From assembly GCF_010499245.1 (NCBI RefSeq), contig NZ_JAAGOW010000002.1:682001-746000 (forward strand): a DNA stretch of 64,000 nt, in the 5' to 3' direction. The position numbers and the translations under genes are program-made. Positions 35,190 to 47,123 of the stretch are shown here, one piece after another; position 1 is the first letter of the stretch; every line of letters begins with the position of its first letter. The stretch comes from Variovorax sp. WS11 (GTDB lineage: Bacteria; Pseudomonadota; Gammaproteobacteria; Burkholderiales; Burkholderiaceae_C). A model generated the notes under the pieces. That model did not search any database, was not told the DNA's origin, and saw only the letters and a program-made list of their open reading frames with translations.

Positions 35190-36161
35190 ATGTGCAGCAT
35201 CAGCCAGCCTGCGATGCCCGGCAGCACGGGCACGTACCACCTTTGGGCCGACGATCCGGCCGCCTTCTCCACGCACCGGATCACCCCGCTGCACCACAAC
35301 TTCCACGAGCATCCCCTGTTCCAGGTTGCCGAACTGATCAAGCTGGGCAAGGAGCTCGCGCCCCTCGAGCAATGCCGCTTCATGCGGCCGGGCCTGACCC
35401 CGGCGTCGGTCATCGCGCACGACAGCCGCCATCCCGACGGGCGCAGCATCGACGAGTTCTTCGAGCGGCTGGAAGAGCCGGCTTCCTCCGTCGCGCTCTA
35501 CAACATCGAGGTCATCCCGCGCTACCAGGCGCTGCTGTGGGCGGTGGTCGGCATCATGCAGGACAGCGTCGAGGCCGAGCAGCCCGACGTGTTCCGGGTG
35601 AACGGCTTCGTCTTCATCTCGGCGCCGCCGTCGGTGACGCCCTTCCACATCGACCGCGAGAACAACTTCTGGCTGCAGCTGCACGGCCGCAAGATCATGA
35701 ACGTCTGGGACCACCGTGACCGGCGCATCGTGCCGGCCGAGGCGGTGGAGGACTTCATCGTCACGCATTCGCTGCGCAAGGTCCGCTACCGCGAGGAGTT
35801 CCGCACCCACAGCCAGGAGTTCCATGCGCGTCCGGGCGACGGCGTGTACTTCCCGAGCACCTCGCCCCACATGACGCGTTCCGACCCGGACTGGACGGGC
35901 CCCGGCGATCGCGTCTCGATCTCGATCGGCGTGACCTTCTACACCTCGATCACGCGCAAGGTCGCGCGCGTGCACCAGGTCAACCGGGTCATGCGGCGAT
36001 GCGGCCTGTCGCCCCGCTACCCCGGCGAATCGCCGAGGACCGATGCGTTCAAGGCGTCCCTGGGCGGGCTGGTCGGGTCGGCTCGCGCGAAGCTGATCGC
36101 ACTCGACCCCTCGGCGCGGCGATTCAAGCTGGCGACCACGCCGCCGCCCGGGTCCTATTGA
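35190..36161 (+). CDS. JmjC/cupin-8-like protein, putative Fe(II) dioxygenase
   Basis: A 323-residue protein with the iron triad H153-x-D155...H227: VTPFHIDRENNFWLQLHGRK, then YFPSTSPHMTRS. This is the cupin-8/JmjC-like pattern of 2-oxoglutarate-dependent hydroxylases. GGAGG at 35180-35184 is five bases before ATG 35190, which decides the start over the upstream in-frame ATG at 35136. Substrate unknown. It lies 47 bases before the serine hydrolase gene. Confidence 0.75.
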   Translation: MCSISQPAMPGSTGTYHLWADDPAAFSTHRITPLHHNFHEHPLFQVAELIKLGKELAPLEQCRFMRPGLTPASVIAHDSRHPDGRSIDEFFERLEEPASSVALYNIEVIPRYQALLWAVVGIMQDSVEAEQPDVFRVNGFVFISAPPSVTPFHIDRENNFWLQLHGRKIMNVWDHRDRRIVPAEAVEDFIVTHSLRKVRYREEFRTHSQEFHARPGDGVYFPSTSPHMTRSDPDWTGPGDRVSISIGVTFYTSITRKVARVHQVNRVMRRCGLSPRYPGESPRTDAFKASLGGLVGSARAKLIALDPSARRFKLATTPPPGSY

Positions 36162-36208
36162 AGGAGGCAGGCACTACACTCCCAACCCCTTTTTCCACAG
36201 CGACGACG

Positions 36209-37630
36209 ATGCCTATGAAGAAGAACGCCAAGTCCGCCTGGCTCCAGGCCGCCCTCGACTACATCCCCGGCTGGCTCGGCTTCCAGCTCGAACGGCATCA
36301 GCAGGTCGGCTGCAGCGTGGCGATCGCGCAAGGCCAGGAACTCGTCGCGGAATTCGCCCTCGGAAGCGCCGACCTGGGCACCGGCCAGGCGCTCACGCCC
36401 CGGCATCGCTTTCGCATCGCCTCGCACTCCAAGACCTTCACCGCCAGCGGCGTGATGCTGCTGCGGGAGCAAGGCAAGCTCGGCCTCGACGATCCGATCG
36501 GGCGCCACGTGAGCGGCCTGCACAAGGCGCTGGCGAAGGCCCGCGTCGGCGAGCTGCTGTCTCACGGTGCCGGCGTCGTGCGCGACGGTGCCGATAGCGG
36601 GCAGTTCCTGGACCGCCGGCCCTTCCTCTCCCGCGCCGAGCTGCGCGCGGAGCTGGCCAAGAAGCAGCCGCTCGCGCCCGGCCTCCAGCTCAAGTACTCC
36701 AACCACGGCTACGGATTGCTGGGGCTGATGATCGAGGAGATCAGCGGCACCGAGTACCCGGCGTGGGTCGCCCGCCATGTCGTCGAGGCGGCAGGCTTGC
36801 GCGAGACGGTGCCCGACATCCCGCAACTGCCTCGCTCGGTCCCCCTGGCCAAGGGGCACAGCACCGAATTCCCCTTCGGCCAGCGCCTGGTCGTGCCGGG
36901 CGACAACGTCTGCCATGCCATCGCGCCGGCCGGGGGCTTCGTCTCGACGGCGGCGGACGTGGTGCGCTTCTTCGCGCAGCTGGCGCCCGAGAGCAGGAAG
37001 AGCATTCTGTCCGCCGCCAGCCGGCGCGAGATGATCCATCGCCGTTGGCGCGACCCCTGCAGCGCCCAGGAATCGCACTACGGCTACGGCACGATGATGA
37101 GCGGGCCCGGGCCCAAGGAGTGGTACGGCCACACCGGCGGCCTGCAGGGCTTCGTGTCGCGCACGGCGCGCTTCCCCGAATCAGGCTTCACGGTCACGGT
37201 GCTGTGCAACGCACTGGACGGGTGGTCCTACCCGTGGGTGGACGGCATCCACGGCATTCTTTCCGCCTTCAAGCGCCATGGCGCGCCGGGACGCAAAGAG
37301 GCGGCCTGGAACGGCCGCTGGTGGAGCATGTGGGGCGCGAGCGACCTGGTGGCCATGGGCAAGGTCGTCTGCCAGGTCGCCCCGGCGATGAGCGTGCCCT
37401 TCGACAGCGCCACGACGGAGTTCGAGATCTCGGGCAAGGACAGCGGCGTCATTGCCCGGACCTCCGGGTACAACAGCCCGGGTCAGGCGGTGCGCCTGGT
37501 GCGCGATCGCAAGGGCCATCCGGCCGAGCTGTGGGTGGGCGGCACCCAGCTGCTGCCCAAGGAAGCCATGCTGGCCGAAGCCCGGCAGCGGTATCGCAAG
37601 TCAGCGGCCTCGGCCGGCCTGCCTGCCTGA
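36209..37630 (+). CDS. Beta-lactamase-fold serine hydrolase
   Basis: A 473-residue class C beta-lactamase/S12-peptidase family protein. The nucleophile motif S72-H-S-K75 lies in RIASHSKTFTASG, Y163-S-N165 in LKYSNHGYGLLG, and H308-T-G-G in WYGHTGGLQGFV. A C-terminal domain of about 150 residues follows the catalytic core. There is no signal peptide, so it is probably cytosolic; related enzymes include esterases and D-aminopeptidases rather than antibiotic-degrading enzymes. Confidence 0.85.
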   Translation: MPMKKNAKSAWLQAALDYIPGWLGFQLERHQQVGCSVAIAQGQELVAEFALGSADLGTGQALTPRHRFRIASHSKTFTASGVMLLREQGKLGLDDPIGRHVSGLHKALAKARVGELLSHGAGVVRDGADSGQFLDRRPFLSRAELRAELAKKQPLAPGLQLKYSNHGYGLLGLMIEEISGTEYPAWVARHVVEAAGLRETVPDIPQLPRSVPLAKGHSTEFPFGQRLVVPGDNVCHAIAPAGGFVSTAADVVRFFAQLAPESRKSILSAASRREMIHRRWRDPCSAQESHYGYGTMMSGPGPKEWYGHTGGLQGFVSRTARFPESGFTVTVLCNALDGWSYPWVDGIHGILSAFKRHGAPGRKEAAWNGRWWSMWGASDLVAMGKVVCQVAPAMSVPFDSATTEFEISGKDSGVIARTSGYNSPGQAVRLVRDRKGHPAELWVGGTQLLPKEAMLAEARQRYRKSAASAGLPA

Positions 37631-37635
37631 GCTTC

Positions 37636-37923
37636 TCAGGCTGCGACGAAGCTGAGCCGCGCCTCGTGCGCCAGCCCATCGCGAACGATGGGGCGGGCGT
37701 CGTCGTCCGCGAAATCGAGAAGCGCGTCGGGAATCTCGTCCTCTTCGAGGGAGAAGAGGATCTCGATGGCGTCCTGCTGGGCCTCCGAGAACGTACCGGC
37801 CTGGATCAGCTGGTTGAACCTCGCAGCGGTCTCCTTCGGTGCCAGCTGGCACAGCTCGAGCAACTCGAGCACCAGCTCGATCTGCGAGGGGGTGAGGGGC
37901 TGAGGGGCGGCAGAACGCTTCAT
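37636..37923 (-). CDS. Small acidic helical protein
   Basis: A 95-residue acidic, helix-rich protein that I do not recognise (TPSQIELVLELLELCQL, EAQQDAIEILFSLEEDEIPDALL). AAAGGATC lies before the ATG at 37923. It is convergent with the serine hydrolase gene (5-base gap) and begins a run of small minus-strand genes downstream of the NRPS. No membrane segment or known motif. Confidence 0.55.
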   Translation of the reverse strand: MKRSAAPQPLTPSQIELVLELLELCQLAPKETAARFNQLIQAGTFSEAQQDAIEILFSLEEDEIPDALLDFADDDARPIVRDGLAHEARLSFVAA

Positions 37924-38142
37924 GACGTGGGATCCTTTCGGTGGAGCTCGGGACTTCTTCCTTTGCTGTGGAATCAGTCTCTTTGTCGATCCTTAAGCGT
38001 CGCTGAAGCGTTCGTAAAGAAGCATTGCTGGTCGTGAAAACTTTGTGTGGGCGTGAGGAAAGTCTCGTGTTGCCTGGTGGGGCGTTGTTCAAACGACACG
38101 GGTCTTGAACGGCTGCGCGGCAAGTTCGAACTATCCGGTGGG

Positions 38143-38430
38143 CTACACGTCGTTGAATTCTCCGGGCTTGAAGAGCGGGTCACCGGCGGCGCGCACCGCG
38201 TCCGGGTAACCGACTGCCTTTACGGCGGCGCGCAACTCGGCTTCGGTGCAGCCAAGACTCATTGCCCAATCGCAGATTTCATCATCGTGCTCGAGCGAGA
38301 TGAGGTTGGCGACGGCCTTGACCGCCTCGCGCAGGTCCTGTTCCGTACAGCCGAGCCGCGTCGCCCATTCACGGACCTCACAGTCCTGCTCGAACGAGAT
38401 GGACTCAGGCTCGCCGGTGTCCTTATCCAT
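38143..38430 (-). CDS. Tandem DUF3606 protein
   Basis: A 95-residue protein with two copies of the DUF3606 core: CEVREWATRLGCTEQDLREA-VKAV (about residues 17-40) and ICDWAMSLGCTEAELRAA-VKAV (about 52-74). DUF3606 proteins normally have one copy and about 60 residues. Role unknown; the fold is a small helical hairpin. About 212 bases separate it from the previous gene. Confidence 0.7.
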   Translation of the reverse strand: MDKDTGEPESISFEQDCEVREWATRLGCTEQDLREAVKAVANLISLEHDDEICDWAMSLGCTEAELRAAVKAVGYPDAVRAAGDPLFKPGEFNDV

Positions 38431-38514
38431 GGGATTCTCCGGTTTGTAAGAACGCTGGCTGTGACGGGACGCCGTGGGCTTTTAACAGTCGCGAATAGCA
38501 CCGTGACCCACGGG

Positions 38515-38781
38515 TCACACCAGTGGAGTCCATCCCGACGGATTTTCATCCTCGCCTTGACATTCGCGGCGCGGACCGATCGCGCTGGTCTGACAGAGTC
38601 TGCGTAGTTCGTTGACGCCCTCGTGCAAGGCCTTTTCATAACTATCTGTCCCGCGAGGAGCCGAGTTCAAAAGGCGGAATTCGTCATGGTGAGGCGATCG
38701 CGACTCCAGCAAAACCCAGTAAAAATGCCCTGGGTCTGGCTCGTCGACCGTAACTGCAATGGATCGTAGAAAACTTGGCAT
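38515..38781 (-). CDS. Conserved hypothetical protein
   Basis: An 88-residue protein beginning MPSFLRSIAVTVDEPDPGHF and continuing with YWVLLES, a type seen in Burkholderiales, function unknown. The core looks like a small alpha/beta domain with a helix YEKALHEGVNELRRLC. I chose ATG 38781; an in-frame ATG at 38805 would add MLNTSLEK. It lies 93 bases after the NRPS stop on the same strand. Confidence 0.55.
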   Translation of the reverse strand: MPSFLRSIAVTVDEPDPGHFYWVLLESRSPHHDEFRLLNSAPRGTDSYEKALHEGVNELRRLCQTSAIGPRRECQGEDENPSGWTPLV

Positions 38782-38874
38782 CTTTTCAAGTGAAGTGTTG
38801 AGCACGCAGGCCCTTCCAAGGAGTCAGAGGGTGCTCAAAAGGCATGGCAGCACGGGCAGCGCCGTTCGAGATAC

Positions 38875-41800
38875 TCAGGTGCTTCTGGTGGTCTTGCCCC
38901 AGGCAGAGAACATCCTGCCAAACAAGGTTCGTCCCTGCGGCGCTTTGCGTTTCGCGTTGCCGCCGCCCAGCACCTCGGCGAGAGTCGCCGCTGCCTCTCC
39001 GGAAGCAATCTGACTCAGGTTCTCAAAGACATACCTTGGCGGCGCCGTGCGGAAGCCCAAGCTTCGTTCTGCCAACTGGATCACGCGCATGGCGAGCAAT
39101 GAATCACCGCCAAGGTCGAAGAAGTTGTCACTGGGCCGGATCTCGGAGATCTTGATCTTGAGCACGTCGGCCCAGATCTGCGCCAGCTGCAATTGACCAG
39201 GAACAAGCACCGTGGTGCTCGACGTTTCCGCAGCACCGTTCGCAGCACCCTCCGCTCGCTCGTAAGACGCACGCTCGTCGTTTCCACTACGCAACAAGCG
39301 CTGAAGGTACGCCGCGTCGGGCGAATCGCCGGCCGCAACCAAGGCGCCCAAGGTTTCTTGCGGGTGCTCCACCACCTGTTGCAGCAACTCGACATAGCGA
39401 TTCCCCAAGGCCACAGCGGTTTCGCGCCGGTAGATGTCTGCGTTGTAGGTGAGTCCCCCCTCAAGACCGGCGCGCCCCTCGGCCAGCCACAAGCCGATGT
39501 CCTCGGTGGCGCCGCGCTGCGACAGCTGAATTTGACGATGCTCCAGCGGTCCAATGGCTGGCGCCCGCTCGCGCGTGTCCTCGAAGGAGAAGAGCACCTG
39601 GTAGAGGCCGACGCCCTTGGCTCGTCCAGAGAACTCGGGCTCGCTCGCAAAACGCTCGAAGGGAACCTGCTGGTTGTCCATCGCCGAGACCAGTCGATGC
39701 TTCAGGTATTGCACGAACTCGCCGAGCGTCTGCCGAAGATCGATCTCGAGGGGAAGCGGCAACAGGTTGCCAAACAGGCCCATCACAGTTTCGAGTTCCG
39801 GAAACTGGCGACCGCGGACCGGCGTTGCGACGACGAGCGAACGCGCATCGGCCACGCTGCTCAGCAGAAGGACGTAGATGCCGAGCGCGAGCATATTGAG
39901 CGTGACTTCATGGCTGCTCGCCACCGACCGCAGCTTTTGCGTGAGCACGCCATCGACCGCCATCCAGTACGTGCTGCCCTGGCCGGTCATGCCCGCTCTC
40001 CGCGGCCTATCGGTGCCCAATGCCTTCGGCGGCGGTGCGCCGGCGAAACAGGTTTTCCAGAAACTCAACTGTTCTTCGAATTGCGTCGAGGCCAGCCAGT
40101 TCACGTACCACTCGGCATAGTCGCCGTGCGTCACCGTCAGTGCTGGCAGGTCATGCGGCACTCCATCGAGCTGCGCTTGATAGATGACGGACAGTTCGTT
40201 GATGAGCAAATCGATCGAGCCGCCATCCCATACCAGGCGGTGCGGGACAAAGACGAACACGTGGTCGTCGTCGTCGATGCGAATCAGGGCGGCGTTGAAG
40301 AGCGGCGCATCACGAATATCGATCAACTCGTCGGCCACTTCCTGCAACTTCTCGACAAGTTCGGGCTCGCGCTGGTCGGCGGGCCATCCGCCCAGGTCGA
40401 TGCGCAACATTTCGACCGGCACCTCGGCAGCGATCGATGCGACGAATTCGCCGGTCTTCGCGTCCTTGTGAAATGCGGTACGCAACGCGGGCTGACGACG
40501 CACGATCTCGCGCAGCGCCTCATGAAAGGCCAAGGCGTTCAAACGGCCCGTCAGCCGGTGAGCCGACGGCGTGTTGTAGACGGATCGGCCGGGATGCAGT
40601 TCTTCGAGAAACAGTATGCGTTCCTGCATCGGCGTGAGGGGCGCGCTGCGCCGCCCGGCGCGGTGCGGTATTCGCTCCACGGGAGAAACGCCTCCCGCCT
40701 GCAGTTCGCTCACGGCCGCCGCCAGGCGCTCTGCGGTCGGCGCTGCGAAAAGCGTGCGCAGGGGGATGGTCACGCCGAACTCCCGACTCAACAAAGTGGC
40801 AAGCCGCGATGCCAACAGCGAGTGGCCGCCCAGGGCGAAGAAGTCGTCTCGGATGCCCAGCGCCGGCAGGCTCAGCACCTGCTCCATGGCACGAAGCACG
40901 ATTTGCTCGCGCCGGTCGCGCGGGGCAACGGTGTGGGTGGGTTGCACTGGCTTCGTGGTGTTTGGTTCGCCAGGTGCAGGCAGCGCCTTTCTGTCCGGCT
41001 TGCCGTTGGGAAGCCGTGGAAACGCGTCGAGCACGACGAGATGCTGCGGCAGCATGTACGGCGGAAGACGCGCACACAGCGCCTGCTTCACGACCGAGGT
41101 GTCGATCTCAGCACCGGCTGCCGCGACGAGATAGGCGACCAGACGCACGTCGCCGGGTTGGTCCTCACGCGCAACAACGAGGCTTGCACCCACCGCAGGC
41201 ACGTCGTTGCAGCACGCCTCCACCTCTCCCGGTTCGATGCGATAGCCACGCACCTTGACCTGGTCATCGAGGCGGCCGAGGTGTTCGAGCAGGCCGTCGT
41301 TGCGCCAGCGGCCACGATCGCCGCTACGGTAAAGCCGGCCGCCTGCGTCGAACCCCGCGTCAGAAACGAAGAGCTTCTCCGTCAGCTCGGGGCGGTCGAA
41401 GTAGCCGATGGCAAGACCAGCACCGCCGATGCAGATTTCCCCCGGCACGCCGACGGGACATCGCTGTCCTTGCGCATCGAGGATCCAGACGCTGGTGTTC
41501 GCGATAGGTCGCCCGATGGAAACGCCATTGCGAACGACCTGCGCATCGTCCACGCGCCACAGGGTCGAGTAGACGGTCGTTTCTGTGGGCCCATACAAGT
41601 TCCAGAGCTCACCGCAACGCGAACTCAGAGCGAGTGCGAGGTCGCGGGACATGGTCTCTCCGCCGGACATTGCCTTCAGTCCCGGCTTGCCTTGCCACTG
41701 CGCGTCCAGCAATAGCCGCCAGGCGCTCGGCGTGCCCTGCAGCACCGTGACGTCCTCACCTTCGATCAGCTGGCGCATTGCCTGGCCGTCCTTCGCTGTC

Positions 41801-43923
41801 TCGCGAGCCACCAGCACTATTTCGGCACCGACTTCGAGCGGAACAATCAGCTCGAGCACCGCAATGTCGAAGCTCAGCGTGCTCACGGCCGCCACCCGGT
41901 CTTCAGGGCCTATGCCAAGCTCGTGGCGCATGCTTCGAAGCAGGTTGGCAACGGCACCGTGAGATATGGCCACGCCCTTCGGCTTGCCGGTCGAGCCGGA
42001 GGTGTAGATGAGGAAGGCCATGTCGCCGGATCTGGCGTCCTGCGGTCCCGGGGGCAGCGGGCTCGCCGGCGCTTCCAGCCATCGGGTTTCCGTGTCCAAC
42101 CGGAGCACCTGTTTGTCAGGATCGTGGCACCAACTGCTGGGAGCGCTGGCGATGCCGGACGCGGTGATCAGCAGACCGAGCCGCGCATCCTCTGCCTGAT
42201 AGTCGAGGCGCGCCTTGGGGAAATCCGGGTCCAGCGGCACGTAGGCTGCGCCGCATTTGAGTACCGCCAGCAGGGCAACCACCATGTCGACGTCTCGCGC
42301 CAGGCACAGGCCTACGCGTTCCCCGCGACCTACACCACGCGCGCGCAATGCATGTGCCAGACGGTTGGATCGCTCGTCCAGTTCACGGTAGGTCCAGCGC
42401 TGCCCGCTGTGCCGCAGCGCCACTCGATCAGGCTGCGCCACCGCAGTCACTTCAAAGCCTGCATGCATGAGGCCGCTGCTTTCGAGCGGCGTCGGTGCCG
42501 GCTGCAGCGCAAGAAGACGCGCCTCCTCGGCGGCAGTGAGGAGATCGACGCAGCCGAGCGCGGCGCGGGGATCGCGCACGGCGGCCATCAGGAGGCGTTC
42601 GTACATTCCCAGCCAGCGACGAATGGACTCCTCGTCGAACAGGTCGACGTTGTACTGCACCTCGTACTGCATGCCGCCAGCGACCGGCGTGAGATTGAGG
42701 AAGAGTTCGAAGTTCTCGTAGGCGCGCGGGATGCTGCGCAGTTGCGTCTGCAAGCCGGGAAACTCACCGGCCGCCCTCTCGGCGCCGGCGTCGACGTTGA
42801 AGAGGACGCTGACCAGCGGCAGACGACTCGGATCCCGTGGCACCAGGAGCTTCTTGAGAAGCGTCCCATAGGTGAGGTTCTGATGCTCGAACGCATCGAG
42901 CAACAGGTCGCGGCTCTGGCTTACCAGTTCGTGCAGAGCCGTCGAGGCATTCACCGAGATGCGCAGGGGCAGGAGGCTGACGCAATGCCCTACGAGCCGA
43001 GGCATTTCGCTGGCGAGCTGGCCGGCGGCGGCGATGCCGACGACCAGGTCCCCCTGCTCTGTCAGGCGGTGGAGGAGACCGGCGAAGGCACCGAAGAGTG
43101 CGGCGTAAAGGCTTGCACCCGATCCGGCGGCCAGCTTGCGAACCGCGCCGATCAGCTCGGCGTCGAGCAGTCCGTCCATGCGGCGCGACCGGAATGTCCG
43201 CGTCTGCGGTCGCGGTCGATCGAGCGGCAACTCGAGCATCGGCACGCTGCCGCCGGCGAAGCGCTCCAACCAATAGTCGACATGGGGCTGCATGCGCGGG
43301 CCGGCCATCTCGTGGGCCTCCCACTGCGCGTAGTCCGCATAGCGAGGCGCCGGCTCCAGCGACGAGCCCAGGCCCGATTCGAGTGCATAAAGGCGACCCA
43401 GCTCGCCCCAGATCACGCTCCAGGACCATCCATCGCAGACAGCATGGTGGGCGCTGATCAGGAGTGTGTGATCTTCTGGCCCGGTGCCATAGAGTCTTGC
43501 GCGAAAGAGCGGGCCCTGCTCCAGGATGAAGCGCTCGCAAACTGCAGTTTCGAAGGCCGCCGCGAGCCGGCGTGCTTGCTCCGCCGCATCGGACTTCGAC
43601 AGGTCGATACGTTGCAGCGCGAAGGGCTGGGCTGCAGCAATGAATAGCTGCGTGCCATCTGCCGAAAAGGTCGCGCGAAGGCACTCGTGGCGCGCCAGCA
43701 AGCGGCCGATCGATCGCTGCAGCGCGCCTTTGTCGAGCGGGCCTGCAAGTCGCAGCGCGCTGGCTTCGTTGTACGCCAGGGCGGCCTCCGGACTTAGACG
43801 ATCTCCAAGCCAAACCTCGCGCTGAGCCTCCGTGGTGGAAATGATCGCCTCGAGGTCGCCGAATGCGAAAGGATCGAAGGTATCTGAGTCGGATTTGTCA
43901 GCCCTCTGTAGTGCGTCTCTCAC
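38875..43923 (-). CDS. Nonribosomal peptide synthetase, C-A-PCP-C-PCP
   Basis: A 1682-residue NRPS. Domains by residue: C1 about 25-455 (HHAVCDG at 158-164, intact); A about 490-985 (TSGSTGKPKG near 640, FDIAVLEL, NLYGPTETT, YRSGDRG, GRLDDQVKVRGYRIEPGE, NGKPDRKALP); PCP1 with LGGHSLL near 1030; C2 about 1075-1500; PCP2 with DLGGDSLL near 1605. The residues at the ten specificity positions read D-I-L-Q-M-G-L-V-Y-K, close to the glycine code as I recall it (DILQLGLIWK). In C2 the motif is HRLVWDG, so the catalytic second His is Arg. There is no thioesterase and no MbtH gene nearby. The GTG at 43923, with GAGGA upstream, is preferred to an in-frame ATG at 44181, whose extra 86 residues are Arg/Pro-rich and NRPS-unlike. 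Confidence 0.9.
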   Translation of the reverse strand: MRDALQRADKSDSDTFDPFAFGDLEAIISTTEAQREVWLGDRLSPEAALAYNEASALRLAGPLDKGALQRSIGRLLARHECLRATFSADGTQLFIAAAQPFALQRIDLSKSDAAEQARRLAAAFETAVCERFILEQGPLFRARLYGTGPEDHTLLISAHHAVCDGWSWSVIWGELGRLYALESGLGSSLEPAPRYADYAQWEAHEMAGPRMQPHVDYWLERFAGGSVPMLELPLDRPRPQTRTFRSRRMDGLLDAELIGAVRKLAAGSGASLYAALFGAFAGLLHRLTEQGDLVVGIAAAGQLASEMPRLVGHCVSLLPLRISVNASTALHELVSQSRDLLLDAFEHQNLTYGTLLKKLLVPRDPSRLPLVSVLFNVDAGAERAAGEFPGLQTQLRSIPRAYENFELFLNLTPVAGGMQYEVQYNVDLFDEESIRRWLGMYERLLMAAVRDPRAALGCVDLLTAAEEARLLALQPAPTPLESSGLMHAGFEVTAVAQPDRVALRHSGQRWTYRELDERSNRLAHALRARGVGRGERVGLCLARDVDMVVALLAVLKCGAAYVPLDPDFPKARLDYQAEDARLGLLITASGIASAPSSWCHDPDKQVLRLDTETRWLEAPASPLPPGPQDARSGDMAFLIYTSGSTGKPKGVAISHGAVANLLRSMRHELGIGPEDRVAAVSTLSFDIAVLELIVPLEVGAEIVLVARETAKDGQAMRQLIEGEDVTVLQGTPSAWRLLLDAQWQGKPGLKAMSGGETMSRDLALALSSRCGELWNLYGPTETTVYSTLWRVDDAQVVRNGVSIGRPIANTSVWILDAQGQRCPVGVPGEICIGGAGLAIGYFDRPELTEKLFVSDAGFDAGGRLYRSGDRGRWRNDGLLEHLGRLDDQVKVRGYRIEPGEVEACCNDVPAVGASLVVAREDQPGDVRLVAYLVAAAGAEIDTSVVKQALCARLPPYMLPQHLVVLDAFPRLPNGKPDRKALPAPGEPNTTKPVQPTHTVAPRDRREQIVLRAMEQVLSLPALGIRDDFFALGGHSLLASRLATLLSREFGVTIPLRTLFAAPTAERLAAAVSELQAGGVSPVERIPHRAGRRSAPLTPMQERILFLEELHPGRSVYNTPSAHRLTGRLNALAFHEALREIVRRQPALRTAFHKDAKTGEFVASIAAEVPVEMLRIDLGGWPADQREPELVEKLQEVADELIDIRDAPLFNAALIRIDDDDHVFVFVPHRLVWDGGSIDLLINELSVIYQAQLDGVPHDLPALTVTHGDYAEWYVNWLASTQFEEQLSFWKTCFAGAPPPKALGTDRPRRAGMTGQGSTYWMAVDGVLTQKLRSVASSHEVTLNMLALGIYVLLLSSVADARSLVVATPVRGRQFPELETVMGLFGNLLPLPLEIDLRQTLGEFVQYLKHRLVSAMDNQQVPFERFASEPEFSGRAKGVGLYQVLFSFEDTRERAPAIGPLEHRQIQLSQRGATEDIGLWLAEGRAGLEGGLTYNADIYRRETAVALGNRYVELLQQVVEHPQETLGALVAAGDSPDAAYLQRLLRSGNDERASYERAEGAANGAAETSSTTVLVPGQLQLAQIWADVLKIKISEIRPSDNFFDLGGDSLLAMRVIQLAERSLGFRTAPPRYVFENLSQIASGEAAATLAEVLGGGNAKRKAPQGRTLFGRMFSAWGKTTRST

Positions 43924-44294
43924 GAAGCAATCCTCACTGGGTGGGTGTATGTCGCGTGGGGTGTCGCGTGTGGTGTCGCGCGGACGCGGATCGGGCTGGC
44001 GAGCACGTAAGAATGTGAAAACTTCACAACCACGCTGGGTTGTCGTGTACTGCCAAATGGTTGGGTGTCGGACAGCGTCTCGCGGCCATGTGCGCAAACG
44101 CCCTGGCGAGTTCGAAGTTGAAGCCGCGGGCGGTTGTTGGTGCCCGCGCCGATTACCGAAGTCACAACTCGTGACCGCCAACGTCCACCGCCCTCTTGAG
44201 CGTCATTTCCACGACTTAGGATGGCCTCAGACCGGTGGAAGTCGCGTGCTCGGTGGCAGCGTGCTGACCACCGCCACTGAAACAAGGAGGAAAA
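43924..44294. promoter_or_regulatory. Divergent region between the NRPS and a small gene
   Basis: A 371-base gap with no convincing gene. It holds three close copies of TGTCGCG (about 43948-43981) just upstream of the NRPS start, and must contain the promoters for both directions. It is A+T-richer than the flanks around 44010-44060. No clear -35/-10 pair was assigned. Confidence 0.4.
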
Positions 44295-44510
44295 ATGACT
44301 TGGCAACAAGAGGTGCCGACGGCGATGCCCGGCGCGAACCTCGACCGCGGCCGCCAGTGGCAGCACGATTTCGTCGTCGAGTGGCACCGCCTCTCCGAAG
44401 GGTGCGCCGACATTGAGCAGACGGCCAACTTCGCCGTCGAGCTGTATGCGTTGCAGGGCACACGCAGTCCCGTCGAGGTCGCGCGCGAAGCGTGGGGCGT
44501 GGCGCTGTAG
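44295..44510 (+). CDS. Small hypothetical protein
   Basis: A 71-residue protein, MTWQQEVPTAMPGANLDRGR then a helical part (QWQHDFVVEWHRLSEG; NFAVELYALQG). A strong AAGGAGG at 44284-44290 lies five bases before the ATG, so it is very probably translated. Not an MbtH homologue. I do not recognise it; it is divergent from the NRPS. Confidence 0.6.
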   Translation: MTWQQEVPTAMPGANLDRGRQWQHDFVVEWHRLSEGCADIEQTANFAVELYALQGTRSPVEVAREAWGVAL

Positions 44511-44736
44511 CGGTTACCTGAGTGGTCACCGGGCGGCCCACCTCGCCTGCAATTCGCCAATGACTTCATCGCGATGGCTCGACGGCACCGCGCACGCCTA
44601 GACCTAGAGCGTCGCGTATTGCCAACGCCGAAGTTCGCTGACAACGCGGCCTTCCGTAGGAGAACGTCGCAAGCGGCAGGTCATGCGAGGCCCTCAACAT
44701 ATAACCGCAAAGTACTCATGATTTTGCGGAGCGCCC

Positions 44737-47118
<2,382 letters not shown>

Positions 47119-47123
47119 GCGCC

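Noticed and set aside
43924..44181. N-terminal extension of the NRPS to an ATG at 44181
   Set aside because: The extra 86 residues are Arg/Pro/Thr-rich and unlike an NRPS leader. The GTG at 43923 has a good Shine-Dalgarno and begins directly before the C domain.
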